Shown: positions 47,501-63,605 of the stretch, one piece after another
Layout: each line of letters begins with the position of its first letter
How positions within the stretch are numbered: position 1 is the stretch's first letter
From: Lasioglossum baleicum
Lineage: Eukaryota > Arthropoda > Insecta > Hymenoptera > Halictidae
Assembly (NCBI RefSeq): GCF_051020765.1
Contig: NW_027469176.1
Location: 1-64,000, forward strand
Direction of reading: 5' to 3'
Length of the DNA: 64,000 nt
The notes under the pieces: model-generated
The model's database searches: none
Told to the model about the DNA's origin: nothing
The model's input: the letters and a program-made list of their open reading frames with translations, nothing else
Position numbers and translations under genes: made by a program

Positions 47501-50500
47501 TAACGCATAACGCATAACGCATAACGCATAACGCATAACGCATAACGCATAACGCATAACGCTTAACGCATAACGCATAACGCATAACGCATAACGCATA
47601 ACGCGTAACGCATAACGCGTAACGCGTAACGCGTAACGCATAACGCATATCGCATAACGCATAACGCATAACGCATAACGCATAACGCATAACGCATAAC
47701 GCATAACGCATAACGCATAACGCATAACGCATAACGCATAACGCATAACGCATAACGCATAACGCATAACGCATAACGCATAACGCATAACGCATAACGC
47801 ATAACGCATGACGCACAACGCATAACGCATAACGCATAACGCATAACGCATAACGCATAACGCATAACGCATTACGCATAACGCATAACGCATAACGCAT
47901 AACGCATAAGGCATAAGCATAACGCATAACGCATAACGCATAACGCATAACGCATAACGCATAACGCATAACGCATAACGCGTAACGCATAACGCATAAC
48001 GCGTAACGCAAAACTCATAACACATAACGCATAACGCATAACGCATAACGCACAACGCATAACGTTTAAACCATAAGGCATAACGCATAGCCCATGACGC
48101 ATAACGCATAACGCATAACGCATAATGCAAAAGTCATAACGCATAACGCATAACGGATAACGCATAACGCATAACGCATAACGCATAACGCATAACGCAT
48201 AACGCATAACGCATAACGCATAACGCATAACGCATAACGCATAACGCATAACGCATAACGTATAAACCATGAGGCATAACGCATAGCCCATAACGCATAA
48301 CGCATAACGCATAAGGCATAAGCATAACGCATAACGCATAACGCATAACGCATAACGCGTAACGCAAAACTCATAACGCATAACGCATAACGCATAACGC
48401 ATAACGCATAACGCATAACGCATATGGCATAAGCATAACGCATAACGCATAACGCATAACGCATAACGCATAACGCATAAAACAAAACGCAAAACTCATA
48501 ACGCATAACGCATAACGCATAACGCATAACGCATAACGCATAACGCATAACGCATAACGCATAACGCATAACGCATAACGCATAACGCATAACGCATAAC
48601 GCATAACGCATAACGCATAACGCATAACGCATAACGCATAACGCATAACGCATAACGCATAACGCATAACGCATAACGCATAACGCATAACGCATAACGC
48701 ATAACGCATAACGCATAACGCATAACGCATAACGCATAACGCATAACGCATAACGCATAACGCATAACGCATAACGCATAACGCATAACGCATAACGCAT
48801 AACGCATAACGCATAACGCATAACGCATAACGCATAACGCATAACGCATAACGCATAACGCATAACGCATAACGCATAACGCATAACGCATAACGCATAA
48901 CGCATAACGCATAACGCATAACGCATAACGCATAACGCATAACGCATAACGCATAACGCATAACGCATAACGCATAACGCATAACGCATAACGCATAACG
49001 CATAACGCATAACGCATAACGCATAACGCATAACGCAGAACGCATAACGCATAACGCATAACGCATAACGCATAACGCATAACGCATAACGCATAACGCA
49101 TAACGCATAACGCATAACGCATAACGCATAACGCATAACGCATAACGCATAACGCATAACGCATAACGCATAACGCGTAACGCGTAACGCATAACGCATA
49201 ACGCGTAACGCGTAACGCGTAACGCGTATCGCATAACGCATAACGCATAACGCATAACGCCTAACGCATAACGCATAACGCATAACGCATAACGCCTAAC
49301 GCCTAACGCATAACGCATAACGCATAACGCATAACGCATAACGCATTACGCATAACGCAGAACCCATAACGCCTAAAGCATAACGCATAACGCATAACGC
49401 ATAACGCATAACGCATAACGCATAACGCATAACGCATAACGCATAACGCATAACGCATAACGCATAACGCATAACGCATAACGCATAACGCATAACGCAT
49501 AACGCATAACGCATAACGCATAACGCATAACGCATAACGCATAACGCATAACGCATAACGCATAACGCATAACGCATAACGCATAACGCATAACGCATAA
49601 CGCATAACGCATAACGCATAACGCATAACGCATAACGCATAACGCATAACGCATAACGCATAACGCATAACGCATAACGCATAACGCATAACGCATAACG
49701 CATAACGCATAACGCATAACGCATAACGCATAACGCATAACGCATAACGCATAACGCATAACGCATAACGCATAACGCATAACGCATAACGCATAACGCA
49801 TAACGCATAACGCATAACGCATAACGCATAACGCATAACGCATAACGCGTAACGCGTAACGCAAAACTCATAACGCATAACACATAACGCATAACGCATA
49901 ACGCATAACGCATAACGTATAAACCATAAGGCATAACGCATAGCCCATAACGCATAACGCATAACGCATAACGCATAATGCAAAAGTCATAACGCATAAC
50001 GCATAACGCATAACGCAAAACGCATAACGCATAACGCATAACGCATAACGCATAACGCATAACGCATAACGCATAACGCATAACGCATAACGCATAACGC
50101 ATAACGCATAACGCATAACGCATAACGCATAACGCATAACGCATAACGCATAACGCATAACGCATAACGCATAACGCATAACGCATAACGCATAACGCAT
50201 AACGCATAACGCATAACGCATAACGCATAACGCATAACGCATAACGCATAACGCATAACGCATAACGCATAACGCATAACGCATAACGCATAACGCATAA
50301 CGCATAACGCATAACGCATAACGCATAACGCATAACGCATAACGCATAACGCATAACGCATAACGCATAACGCATAACGCATAACGCATAACGCATAACG
50401 CATAACGCATAACGCATAACGCATAACGCATAACGCATAACGCATAACGCATAACGCATAACGCATAACGCATAACGCATAACGCATAACGCATAACGCA

Positions 50501-53500
50501 TAACGCATAACGCATAACGCCTAACGCATAACGCATAACGCATAACGCATAACGCATAACGCATAACGCATAACGCATAACGCATAACGCATAACGCATA
50601 ACGCATAACGCATAACGCATAACGCATAACGCATAACGCATAACGCATAACGCATAACGCATAACGCATAACGCATAACGCATAACGCATAACGCATAAC
50701 GCATAACGCATAACGCATAACGCATAACGCATAACGCATAACGCATAACGCTTAACGCATAACGCATAACGCATAACGCGTAACGCATAACGCGTAACGC
50801 ATAACGCGTAACGCGTAACGCGTAACGCGTAACGCGTATCGCATAACGCATAACGCATAACGCATAACGCCTAACGCATAACGCATAACGCATAACGCCT
50901 AACGCATAACGCATAACGCATAACGCATAACGCATAACGCATAACGCATAACGCATAACGCATTACGCATAACGCATAACGCATAACGCATAACGCATAA
51001 CGCATAACGCATAACGCATAACGCATAACGCATAACGCATAACGCATAACGCATAACGCATAACGCATAACGCATAACGCATAACGCATAACGCATAACG
51101 CATAACGCATAACGCATAACGCATAACGCATAACGCATAACGCATAACGCATAACGCATAACGCATAACGCATGACGCACAACGCATAACGCATAACGCA
51201 TAACGCATAACGCATAACGCATAACGCATTACGCATAACGCATAACGCATAACGCATAACGCGTAACGCAAGACTCATAACGCATAACGCATAACGCATA
51301 ACGCATAACGCATATGGCATAACGCATAATGCAAAAGTCATAACGCATAACGCATAACGCATAACGCATAACGCATAACGCATAACGCATAACGCATAAC
51401 GCATAACGCATAACGCATAACGCATAACGCATAACGCATAACGCATAACGCATAACGCATAACGCATAACGCATAACGCATAACGCATAACGCATAACGC
51501 ATAACGCATAACGCATAACGCATAACGCGTAACGCAAAACTCATAACGCATAACGCATAACGCATAACGCATAACGCACAACGCATAACGTTTAAACCAT
51601 AAGGCATAACGCATAGCCCATGACGCATAACGCATAACGCATAACGCATAATGCAAAAGTCATAACGCATAACGCATAACGGATAACGCATAACGCATAA
51701 CGCATAACGCATAACGCATAACGCATAACGCATAACGCATAACGCATAACGCATAACGCATAACGCATAACGCATAACGCATAACGCATAACGCATAACG
51801 CATAACGCATAACGCATAACGCATAACGCATAACGCATAACGCATAACGCATAACGCATAACGCATAACGCATAACGCATAACGCATAACGCATAACGCA
51901 TAACGCATAACGCATAACGCATAACGCATAACGCATAACGCATAACGCATAACGCATAACGCATAACGCATAACGCATAACGCATAACGCATAACGCATA
52001 ACGCATAACGCATAACGCATAACGCATAACGCATAACGCATAACGCCTAACGCATAACGCATAACGCATAACGCATAACGCATAACGCATAACGCATAAC
52101 GCATAACGCATAACGCATAACGCATAACGCATAACGCATAACGCATAACGCATAACGCATAACGCATAACGCATAACGCATAACGCATAACGCATAACGC
52201 ATAACGCATAACGCATAACGCATAACGCTTAACGCATAACGCATAACGCATAACGCATAACGCATAACGCGTAACGCATAACGCGTAACGCGTAACGCGT
52301 AACGCATAACGCATATCGCATAACGCATAACGCATAACGCCTAACGCATAACGCATAACGCATAACGCCTAACGCATAACGCATAACGCATAACGCATAA
52401 CGCATAACGCATAACGCATAACGCATAACGCATTACGCATAACGCATAACGCATAACGCATAACGCATAACGCATAACGCATAACGCATAACGCATAACG
52501 CATAACGCATAACGCATAACGCATAACGCATAACGCATAACGCATAACGCATAACGCATAACGCATAACGCATAACGCATAACGCATAACGCATAACGCA
52601 TAACGCATAACGCATAACGCATAACGCATAACGCATAACGCATAACGCATAACGCATAACGCATAACGCATAACGCATAACGCATAACGCATGACGCACA
52701 ACGCATAACGCATAACGCATAACGCATAACGCATAACGCATAACGCATAACGCATAACGCATTACGCATAACGCATAACGCATAACGCATAACGCATAAG
52801 GCATAAGCATAACGCATAACGCATAACGCATAACGCATAACGCATAACGCATAACGCATAACGCATAACGCATAACGCGTAACGCAAGACTCATAACGCA
52901 TAACGCATAACGCATAACGCATAACGCATAACGCATAACGCATAACGCATAACGCATAACGCATAACGCATAACGCATAACGCATAACGCATAACGCATA
53001 ACGCATAACGCATAACGCATAACGCATAACGCATAACGCATAACGCATAACGCATAACGCATAACGCATAACGCGTAACGCAAAACTCATAACGCATAAC
53101 GCATAACGCATAACGCATAACGCACAACGCATAACGTTTAAACCATAAGGCATAACGCATAGCCCATGACGCATAACGCATAACGCATAACGCATAATGC
53201 AAAAGTCATAACGCATAACGCATAACGCATAACGCATAACGCATAACGCATAACGCATAACGCATAACGCATAACGCATAACGCACAACGCATAACGCAT
53301 AACGCATAACGCATAACGCATAACGCATAACGCATAACGCATAACGCATAACGCATAACGTATAACGCATAACGCATAACGCATAACGCATAACGCATAA
53401 CGCATAACGCATAACGCATAACGCATAACGCATAACGCATAACGCATAACGCATAACGCATAACGCATAACGCATAACGCATAACGCATAACGCATAACG

Positions 53501-56500
53501 CATAACGCATAACGCATAACGCATAACGCATAACGCATAACGCATAACGCATAACGCATAACGCATAACGCATAACGCATAACGCATAACGCATAACGCA
53601 TAACGCATAACGCATAACGCATAACGCATAACGCATAACGCATAACGCATAACGCATAACGCATAACGCATAACGCATAACGCATAACGCATAACGCATA
53701 ACGCATAACGCATAACGCATAACGCATAACGCATAACGCATAACGCATAACGCATAACGCATAACGCATAACGCATAACGCATAACGCATAACGCATAAC
53801 GCGTAACGCGTAACGCGTAACGCGTAACGCGTAACGCGTATCGCGTAACGCATAACGCATAACGCATAACGCCTAACGCATAACGCATAACGCATAACGC
53901 CTAACGCCTAACGCATAACGCATAACGCATAACGCATAACGCATAACGCATTACGCATAACGCAGAACCCATAACGCCTAAAGCATAACGCATAACGCAT
54001 GACGCATAACGCATAACGCATAACGCATAACGCATAACGCATAACGCATAACGCATAACGCATAACGCATAACGCATAACGCATAACGCATAACGCATTA
54101 CGCATAACGCAAAACCCATAACGCATAACGCATAACGCATAACGCATAACGCATAACGCATAACGCATAACGCATAACGCATAACGCATAACGCATAACG
54201 CATAACGCATAACGCATAACGCATAACGCATAACGCATAACGCATAACGCATAACGCATAACGCATAACGCATAACGCATAACGCATAACGCATAACGCA
54301 TAACGCATAACGCATAACGCATAACGCATAACGCATAACGCATAACGCATAACGCATAACGCATAACGCATAACGCATAACGCATAACGCATAACGCATA
54401 ACGCATAACGCATAACGCATAACGCATAACGCATAACGCATAACGCATAACGCATAACGCATAACGCATAACGCATAACGCATAACGCATAACGCATAAC
54501 GCATAACGCATAACGCATAACGCATAACGCATAACGCATAACGCATAACGCATAACGCATAACGCATAACGCATAACGCATAACGCATAACGCATAACGC
54601 ATGACGCACAACGCATAACGCATAACGCATAACGCATAACGCATAACGCATAACGCATAACGCATTACGCATAACGCATAACGCATAACGCATAACGCAT
54701 AAGGCATAAGCATAACGCATAACGCATAACGCATAACGCATAACGCATAACGCATAACGCATAACGCATAACGCGTAACGCGTAACGCAAGACTCATAAC
54801 GCATAACGCATAACGCATAACGCATAACGCATATGGCATAACGCATAATGCAAAAGTCATAACGCATAACGCATAACGCATAACGCATAACGCATAACGC
54901 ATAACGCATAACGCATAACGCATAACGCATAACGCATAACGCATAACGCATAACGCATAACGCATAACGCATAACGCATAACGCATAACGCATAACGCAT
55001 AACGCATAACGCATAACGCATAACGCATAACGCATAACGCATAACGCATAACGCATAACGCGTAACGCAAAACTCATAACGCATAACGCATAACGCATAA
55101 CGCATAACGCACAACGCATAACGTTTAAACCATAAGGCATAACGCATAGCCCATGACGCATAACGCATAACGCATAACGCATAATGCAAAAGTCATAACG
55201 CATAACGCATAACGGATAACGCATAACGCATAACGCATAACGCATAACGCATAACGCATAACGCATAACGCATAACGCATAACGCACAACGCATAACGCA
55301 TAACGCATAACGCATAACGCATAACGCATAACGCATAACGCATAACGCATAACGCATAACGCATAACGCATAACGCATAACGCATAACGCATAACGCATA
55401 ACGCATAACGCATAACGCATAACGCATAACGCATAACGCATAACGCATAACGCATAACGCATAACGCATAACGCATAACGCATAACGCATAACGCATAAC
55501 GCATAACGCATAACGCATAACGCATAACGCATAACGCATAACGCATAACGCATAACGCATAACGCATAACGCATAACGCATAACGCATAACGCATAACGC
55601 ATAACGCATAACGCATAACGCATAACGCATAACGCATAACGCATAACGCATGACGCACAACGCATAACGCATAACGCATAACGCATAACGCATAACGCAT
55701 AACGCATAACGCATTACGCATAACGCATAACGCATAACGCATAACGCATAAGGCATAAGCATAACGCATAACGCATAACGCATAACGCATAACGCATAAC
55801 GCATAACGCGTAACGCAAGACTCATAACGCATAACGCATAACGCATAACGCATAACGCATATGGCATAACGCATAATGCAAAAGTCATAACGCATAACGC
55901 ATAACGCATAACGCATAACGCATAACGCATAACGCATAACGCATAACGCATAACGCATAACGCATAACGCATAACGCATAACGCATAACGCATAACGCAT
56001 AACGCATAACGCATAACGCATAACGCATAACGCATAACGCATAACGCATAACGCATAACGCATAACGCATAACGCATAACGCATAACGCATAACGCGTAA
56101 CGCAAAACTCATAACGCATAACGCATAACGCATAACGCATAACGCACAACGCATAACGTTTAAACCATAAGGCATAACGCATAGCCCATGACGCATAACG
56201 CATAACGCATAACGCATAATGCAAAAGTCATAACGCATAACGCATAACGGATAACGCATAACGCATAACGCATAACGCATAACGCATAACGCATAACGCA
56301 TAACGCATAACGCACAACGCATAACGCATAACGCATAACGCATAACGCACAACGCATAACGCATAACGCATAACGCATAACGCATAACGCATAACGCATA
56401 ACGCATAACGCATAACGCATAACGCATAACGCATAACGCATAACGCATAACGCATAACGCATAACGCATAACGCATAACGCATAACGCATAACGCATAAC

Positions 56501-57395
56501 GCATAACGCATAACGCATAACGCATAACGCATAACGCATAACGCATAACGCATAACGCATAACGCATAACGCATAACGCATAACGCATAACGCATAACGC
56601 ATAACGCATAACGCATAACGCATAACGCATAACGCATAACGCATAACGCATAACGCATAACGCATAACGCATAACGCATAACGCATAACGCATAACGCAT
56701 AACGCATAACGCATAACGCATAACGCATAACGCATAACGCATAACGCATAACGCATAACGCATAACGCATAACGCATAACGCATAACGCATAACGCATAA
56801 CGCATAACGCATAACGCATAACGCATAACGCATAACGCGTAACGCGTAACGCGTAACGCGTAACGCGTAACGCGTATCGCGTAACGCATAACGCATAACG
56901 CATAACGCCTAACGCATAACGCATAACGCATAACGCCTAACGCCTAACGCATAACGCATTACGCATAACGCAGAACCCATAACGCCTAAAGCATAACGCA
57001 TAACGCATAACGCATAACGCATAACGCATAACGCATAACGCATAACGCATAACGCATAACGCATAACGCATAACGCATAACGCATAACGCATAACGCATT
57101 ACGCATAACGCAAAACCCATTACGCATAACGCAAAACCCATAACGCATAACGCATAACGCATAACGCATAACGCATAACGCATAACGCATAACGCATAAC
57201 GCATAACGCATAACGCATAACGCATAACGCATAACGCATAACGCATAACGCATAACGCATAACGCATAACGCATAACGCATAACGCATAACGCATAACGC
57301 ATAACGCATAACGCATAACGCATAACGCATAACGCATAACGCATAACGCATAACGCATAACGCATAACGCATAACGCATAACGCATAACGCATAA

Positions 57396-57866
57396 CGCGT
57401 AACGCATAACGCGTAACGCGTAACGCGTAACGCATAACGCATATCGCATAACGCATAACGCATAACGCCTAACGCATAACGCATAACGCATAACGCCTAA
57501 CGCATAACGCATAACGCATAACGCATAACGCATAACGCATAACGCATAACGCATAACGCATAACGCATAACGCATAACGCATAACGCATAACGCGTAACG
57601 CAAGACTCATAACGCATAACGCATAACGCATAACGCATATGGCATAACGCATAATGCAAAAGTCATAACGCATAACGCATAACGCATAACGCATAACGCA
57701 TAACGCATAACGCATAACGCATAACGCATAACGCATAACGCATAACGCATAACGCATAACGCATAACGCATAACGCTTAACGCATAACGCATAACGCATA
57801 ACGCATAACGCATAACGCGTAACGCATAACGCGTAACGCGTAACGCGTAACGCATAACGCATATCG
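57396..57866. repeat. 420-bp duplication pair 1 in zone 4
   Basis: Short CGTAACG clusters start at 57,396 and 57,816, 420 bp apart. Between them are a CAAGACT heptad (about 57,601), CATATGG and CAAAAGT. Equivalent pairs stand at 60,888/61,308 and 63,135/63,555. Confidence 0.85.
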
Positions 57867-60800
57867 CATAACGCATAACGCATAACGCCTAACGCATAAC
57901 GCATAACGCATAACGCCTAACGCATAACGCATAACGCATAACGCATAACGCATAACGCATAACGCATAACGCATAACGCATAACGCATAACGCATAACGC
58001 ATAACGCATAACGCATAACGCATAACGCATAACGCATAACGCATAACGCATAACGCATAACGCATAACGCATAACGCATAACGCATAACGCATAACGCAT
58101 AACGCATAACGCATAACGCATAACGCATAACGCATAACGCATAACGCATAACGCATAACGCATAACGCATAACGCATAACGCATAACGCATAACGCATAA
58201 CGCATAACGCATAACGCATAACGCATAACGCATAACGCATAACGCATAACGCATAACGCATAACGCATAACGCATAACGCATAACGCATAACGCATAACG
58301 CATAACGCATAACGCATAACGCATAACGCATAACGCATGACGCACAACGCATAACGCATAACGCATAACGCATAACGCATAACGCATAACGCATAACGCA
58401 TAACGCACAACGCATAACGTTTAAACCATAAGGCATAACGCATAGCCCATGACGCATAACGCATAACGCATAACGCATAATGCAAAAGTCATAACGCATA
58501 ACGCATAACGGATAACGCATAACGCATAACGCATAACGCATAACGCATAACGCATAACGCATAACGCATAACGCATAACGCACAACGCATAACGCATAAC
58601 GCATAACGCATAACGCATAACGCATAACGCATAACGCATAACGCATAACGCATAACGCATAACGCATAACGCATAACGCATAACGCATAACGCATAACGC
58701 ATAACGCATAACGCATAACGCATAACGCATAACGCATAACGCATAACGCATAACGCATAACGCATAACGCATAACGCATAACGCATAACGCATAACGCAT
58801 AACGCATAACGCATAACGCATAACGCATAACGCATAACGCATAACGCATAACGCATAACGCATAACGCATAACGCATAACGCATAACGCATAACGCATAA
58901 CGCATAACGCATAACGCATAACGCATGACGCACAACGCATAACGCATAACGCATAACGCATAACGCATAACGCATAACGCATAACGCATTACGCATAACG
59001 CATAACGCATAACGCATAACGCATAAGGCATAAGCATAACGCATAACGCATAACGCATAACGCATAACGCATAACGCATAACGCATAACGCGTAACGCAA
59101 GACTCATAACGCATAACGCATAACGCATAACGCATAACGCATATGGCATAACGCATAATGCAAAAGTCATAACGCATAACGCATAACGCATAACGCATAA
59201 CGCATAACGCATAACGCATAACGCATAACGCATAACGCATAACGCATAACGCATAACGCATAACGCATAACGCATAACGCATAACGCATAACGCATAACG
59301 CATAACGCATAACGCATAACGCATAACGCATAACGCATAACGCATAACGCATAACGCATAACGCGTAACGCAAAACTCATAACGCATAACGCATAACGCA
59401 TAACGCATAACGCACAACGCATAACGTTTAAACCATAAGGCATAACGCATAGCCCATGACGCATAACGCATAACGCATAACGCATAATGCAAAAGTCATA
59501 ACGCATAACGCATAACGGATAACGCATAACGCATAACGCATAACGCATAACGCATAACGCATAACGCATAACGCATAACGCACAACGCATAACGCATAAC
59601 GCATAACGCATAACGCATAACGCATAACGCATAACGCATAACGCATAACGCATAACGCATAACGCATAACGCATAACGCATAACGCATAACGCATAACGC
59701 ATAACGCATAACGCATAACGCATAACGCATAACGCATAACGCATAACGCATAACGCATAACGCATAACGCATAACGCATAACGCATAACGCATAACGCAT
59801 AACGCATAACGCATAACGCATAACGCATAACGCATAACGCATAACGCATAACGCATAACGCATAACGCATAACGCATAACGCATAACGCATAACGCATAA
59901 CGCATAACGCATAACGCATAACGCATAACGCATAACGCATAACGCATAACGCATAACGCATAACGCATAACGCATAACGCATAACGCATAACGCATAACG
60001 CATAACGCATAACGCATAACGCATAACGCATAACGCATAACGCATAACGCATAACGCATAACGCATAACGCATAACGCATAACGCATAACGCATAACGCA
60101 TAACGCATAACGCGTAACGCGTAACGCGTAACGCGTAACGCGTAACGCGTATCGCGTAACGCATAACGCATAACGCATAACGCCTAACGCATAACGCATA
60201 ACGCATAACGCCTAACGCCTAACGCATAACGCATAACGCATAACGCATAACGCATAACGCATTACGCATAACGCAGAACCCATAACGCCTAAAGCATAAC
60301 GCATAACGCATAACGCATAACGCATAACGCATAACGCATAACGCATAACGCATAACGCATAACGCATAACGCATAACGCATAACGCATAACGCATTACGC
60401 ATAACGCAAAACCCATTACGCATAACGCAAAACCCATAACGCATAACGCATAACGCATAACGCATAACGCATAACGCATAACGCATAACGCATAACGCAT
60501 AACGCATAACGCATAACGCATAACGCATAACGCATAACGCATAACGCATAACGCATAACGCATAACGCATAACGCATAACGCATAACGCATAACGCATAA
60601 CGCATAACGCATAACGCATAACGCATAACGCATAACGCATAACGCATAACGCATAACGCATAACGCATAACGCATAACGCATAACGCATAACACATAACG
60701 CATAACGCATAACGCATAACGCATAACGCATAACGCATAACGCATAACGCATAACGCATAACGCATAACGCATAACGCATAACGCATAACGCATAACGCA

Positions 60801-60887
60801 TAACGCATAACGCATAACGCATAACGCATAACGCATAACGCATAACGCTTAACGCATAACGCATAACGCATAACGCATAACGCATAA

Positions 60888-61358
60888 CGCGTAACGCATA
60901 ACGCGTAACGCGTAACGCGTAACGCATAACGCATATCGCATAACGCATAACGCATAACGCCTAACGCATAACGCATAACGCATAACGCCTAACGCATAAC
61001 GCATAACGCATAACGCATAACGCATAACGCATAACGCATAACGCATAACGCATAACGCATAACGCATAACGCATAACGCGTAACGCAAGACTCATAACGC
61101 ATAACGCATAACGCATAACGCATATGGCATAACGCATAATGCAAAAGTCATAACGCATAACGCATAACGCATAACGCATAACGCATAACGCATAACGCAT
61201 AACGCATAACGCATAACGCATAACGCATAACGCATAACGCATAACGCATAACGCATAACGCATAACGCTTAACGCATAACGCATAACGCATAACGCATAA
61301 CGCATAACGCGTAACGCATAACGCGTAACGCGTAACGCGTAACGCATAACGCATATCG
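60888..61358. repeat. 420-bp duplication pair 2 in zone 4
   Basis: Clusters at 60,888 and 61,308 with the CTTAACG heptad also repeated at a 420-bp interval just upstream of each. Intervening landmarks match pair 1. Confidence 0.85.
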
Positions 61359-63134
61359 CATAACGCATAACGCATAACGCCTAACGCATAACGCATAACG
61401 CATAACGCCTAACGCATAACGCATAACGCATAACGCATAACGCATAACGCATAACGCATAACGCATAACGCATAACGCATAACGCATAACGCGTAACGCA
61501 AGACTCATAACGCATAACGCATAACGCATAACGCATATGGCATAACGCATAATGCAAAAGTCATAACGCATAACGCATAACGCATAACGCATAACGCATA
61601 ACGCATAACGCATAACGCATAACGCATAACGCATAACGCATAACGCATAACGCATAACGCATAACGCGTAACGCAAAACTCATAACGCATAACGCATAAC
61701 GCATAACGCATAACGCACAACGCATAACGTTTAAACCATAATTCATAACGCATAGCCCATGACGCATAACGCATAACGCATAACGCATAATGCAAAAGTC
61801 ATAACGCATAACGCATAACGGATAACGCATAACGCATAACGCATAACGCATAACGCATAACGCATAACGCATAACGCATAACGCATAACGCATAACGCAT
61901 AACGCATAACGCATAACGCATAACGCATAACGCATAACGCATAACGCATAACGCATAACGCATAACGCATAACGCATAACGCATAACGCATAACGCATAA
62001 CGCATAACGCATAACGCATAACGCATAACGCATAACGCATAACGCATAACGCATAACGCATAACGCATAACGCATAACGCATAACGCATAACGCATAACG
62101 CATAACGCATAACGCATAACGCATAACGCATAACGCATAACGCATAACGCATAACGCATAACGCATAACGCATAACGCATAACGCATAACGCATAACGCA
62201 TAACGCATAACGCATAACGCATAACGCATAACGCATAACGCATAACGCATAACGCATAACGCATAACGCATAACGCATAACGCATAACGCATAACGCATA
62301 ACGCATAACGCATAACGCATAACGCATAACGCATAACGCATAACGCATAACGCATAACGCGTAACGCGTAACGCGTAACGCGTAACGCGTAACGCGTATC
62401 GCGTAACGCATAACGCATAACGCATAACGCCTAACGCATAACGCATAACGCATAACGCCTAACGCCTAACGCATAACGCATAACGCATAACGCATAACGC
62501 ATAACGCATTACGCATAACGCAGAACCCATAACGCCTAAAGCATAACGCATAACGCATAACGCATAACGCATAACGCATAACGCATAACGCATAACGCAT
62601 AACGCATAACGCATAACGCATAACGCATAACGCATAACGCATAACGCATTACGCATAACGCAAAACCCATTACGCATAACGCAAAACCCATAACGCATAA
62701 CGCATAACGCATAACGCATAACGCATAACGCATAACGCATAACGCATAACGCATAACGCATAACGCATAACGCATAACGCATAACGCATAACGCATAACG
62801 CATAACGCATAACGCATAACGCATAACGCATAACGCATAACGCATAACGCATAACGCATAACGCATAACGCATAACGCATAACGCATAACGCATAACGCA
62901 TAACGCATAACGCATAACGCATAACGCATAACGCATAACGCATAACGCATAACGCATAACGCATAACGCATAACGCATAACGCATAACGCATAACGCATA
63001 ACGCATAACGCATAACGCATAACGCATAACGCATAACGCATAACGCATAACGCATAACGCATAACGCATAACGCATAACGCATAACGCATAACGCTTAAC
63101 GCATAACGCATAACGCATAACGCATAACGCATAA

Positions 63135-63605
63135 CGCGTAACGCATAACGCGTAACGCGTAACGCGTAACGCATAACGCATATCGCATAACGCATAACGC
63201 ATAACGCCTAACGCATAACGCATAACGCATAACGCCTAACGCATAACGCATAACGCATAACGCATAACGCATAACGCATAACGCATAACGCATAACGCAT
63301 AACGCATAACGCATAACGCATAACGCGTAACGCAAGACTCATAACGCATAACGCATAACGCATAACGCATATGGCATAACGCATAATGCAAAAGTCATAA
63401 CGCATAACGCATAACGCATAACGCATAACGCATAACGCATAACGCATAACGCATAACGCATAACGCATAACGCATAACGCATAACGCATAACGCATAACG
63501 CATAACGCATAACGCTTAACGCATAACGCATAACGCATAACGCATAACGCATAACGCGTAACGCATAACGCGTAACGCGTAACGCGTAACGCATAACGCA
63601 TATCG
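63135..63605. repeat. 420-bp duplication pair 3 in zone 4
   Basis: Clusters at 63,135 and 63,555, 420 bp apart. The pair is offset exactly 2,247 bp from pair 2, at both members. Confidence 0.85.

Larger units (their letters stand above)
24148..49930. repeat. Class: GTATAAACC relatives of the GTTTAAAC module
   Basis: Five places carry CGTATAAACC in the position of CGTTTAAACC, followed by CATGAGG or CATAAGG, CATAACG and CATAGCC: 24,148, 44,937, 46,427, 48,259 and 49,916. CATGAGG occurs at the first, second and fourth, CATAAGG at the others. GTATAAACC is one base closer to the basic monomer than GTTTAAACC, so it may be an ancestral or partly gene-converted form. The coordinates span first to last. 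Confidence 0.8.
1255..59040. repeat. Class: CATAAG 6-mers after CATAAGG, CATATGG or CAAAAGG
   Basis: The commonest length variant is CATAAG, one base short, directly after CATAAGG, CATATGG or CAAAAGG. Single variants follow CATAAGA (about 43,197) or AAAG-type heptads (16,521; 23,829). I count roughly 65 from about 1,261 to about 59,032, for example 1261, 2576, 4704, 7802, 10030, 15029, 22316, 33850, 44466, 46788, 47909, 48318, 48430, 52803, 54707, 55756 and 59032. Recurrence in fixed contexts says these are inherited copies of a few old deletions, not repeated new slips. The count is by eye. Confidence 0.8.
45783..62405. repeat. Class: long CGTAACG clusters ending in CGTATCG
   Basis: There are seven clusters of consecutive CGTAACG heptads closing with CGTATCG, at about 45,783-45,827, 49,174-49,231, 50,777-50,842, 53,800-53,846, 56,836-56,881, 60,111-60,157 and 62,358-62,405. 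The junction of adjacent CGTAACG heptads creates the palindrome ACGCGT, so each cluster has several such sites spaced 7 bp apart. The second and third clusters are interrupted by normal monomers. The last four carry an extra CGTAACG after the TATCG heptad and are near-identical, so they spread most recently. CCTAACG heptads follow each cluster within about 60 bp. The coordinates span the first to last cluster, with other sequence between. Confidence 0.85.
47602..63605. repeat. Class: short CGTAACG clusters ending in CATATCG
   Basis: Eight clusters have the order CGTAACG, CATAACG, then three CGTAACG, CATAACG, CATATCG. They lie at about 47,602-47,652, 52,268-52,319, 57,396-57,446, 57,816-57,866, 60,888-60,938, 61,308-61,358, 63,135-63,185 and 63,555-63,605. 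The last six form three pairs, each exactly 420 bp apart. A CTTAACG heptad lies about 43 bp upstream of most. They differ from the long clusters by having two positions of the basic monomer, and look like a sister lineage of the same motif. Confidence 0.85.
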
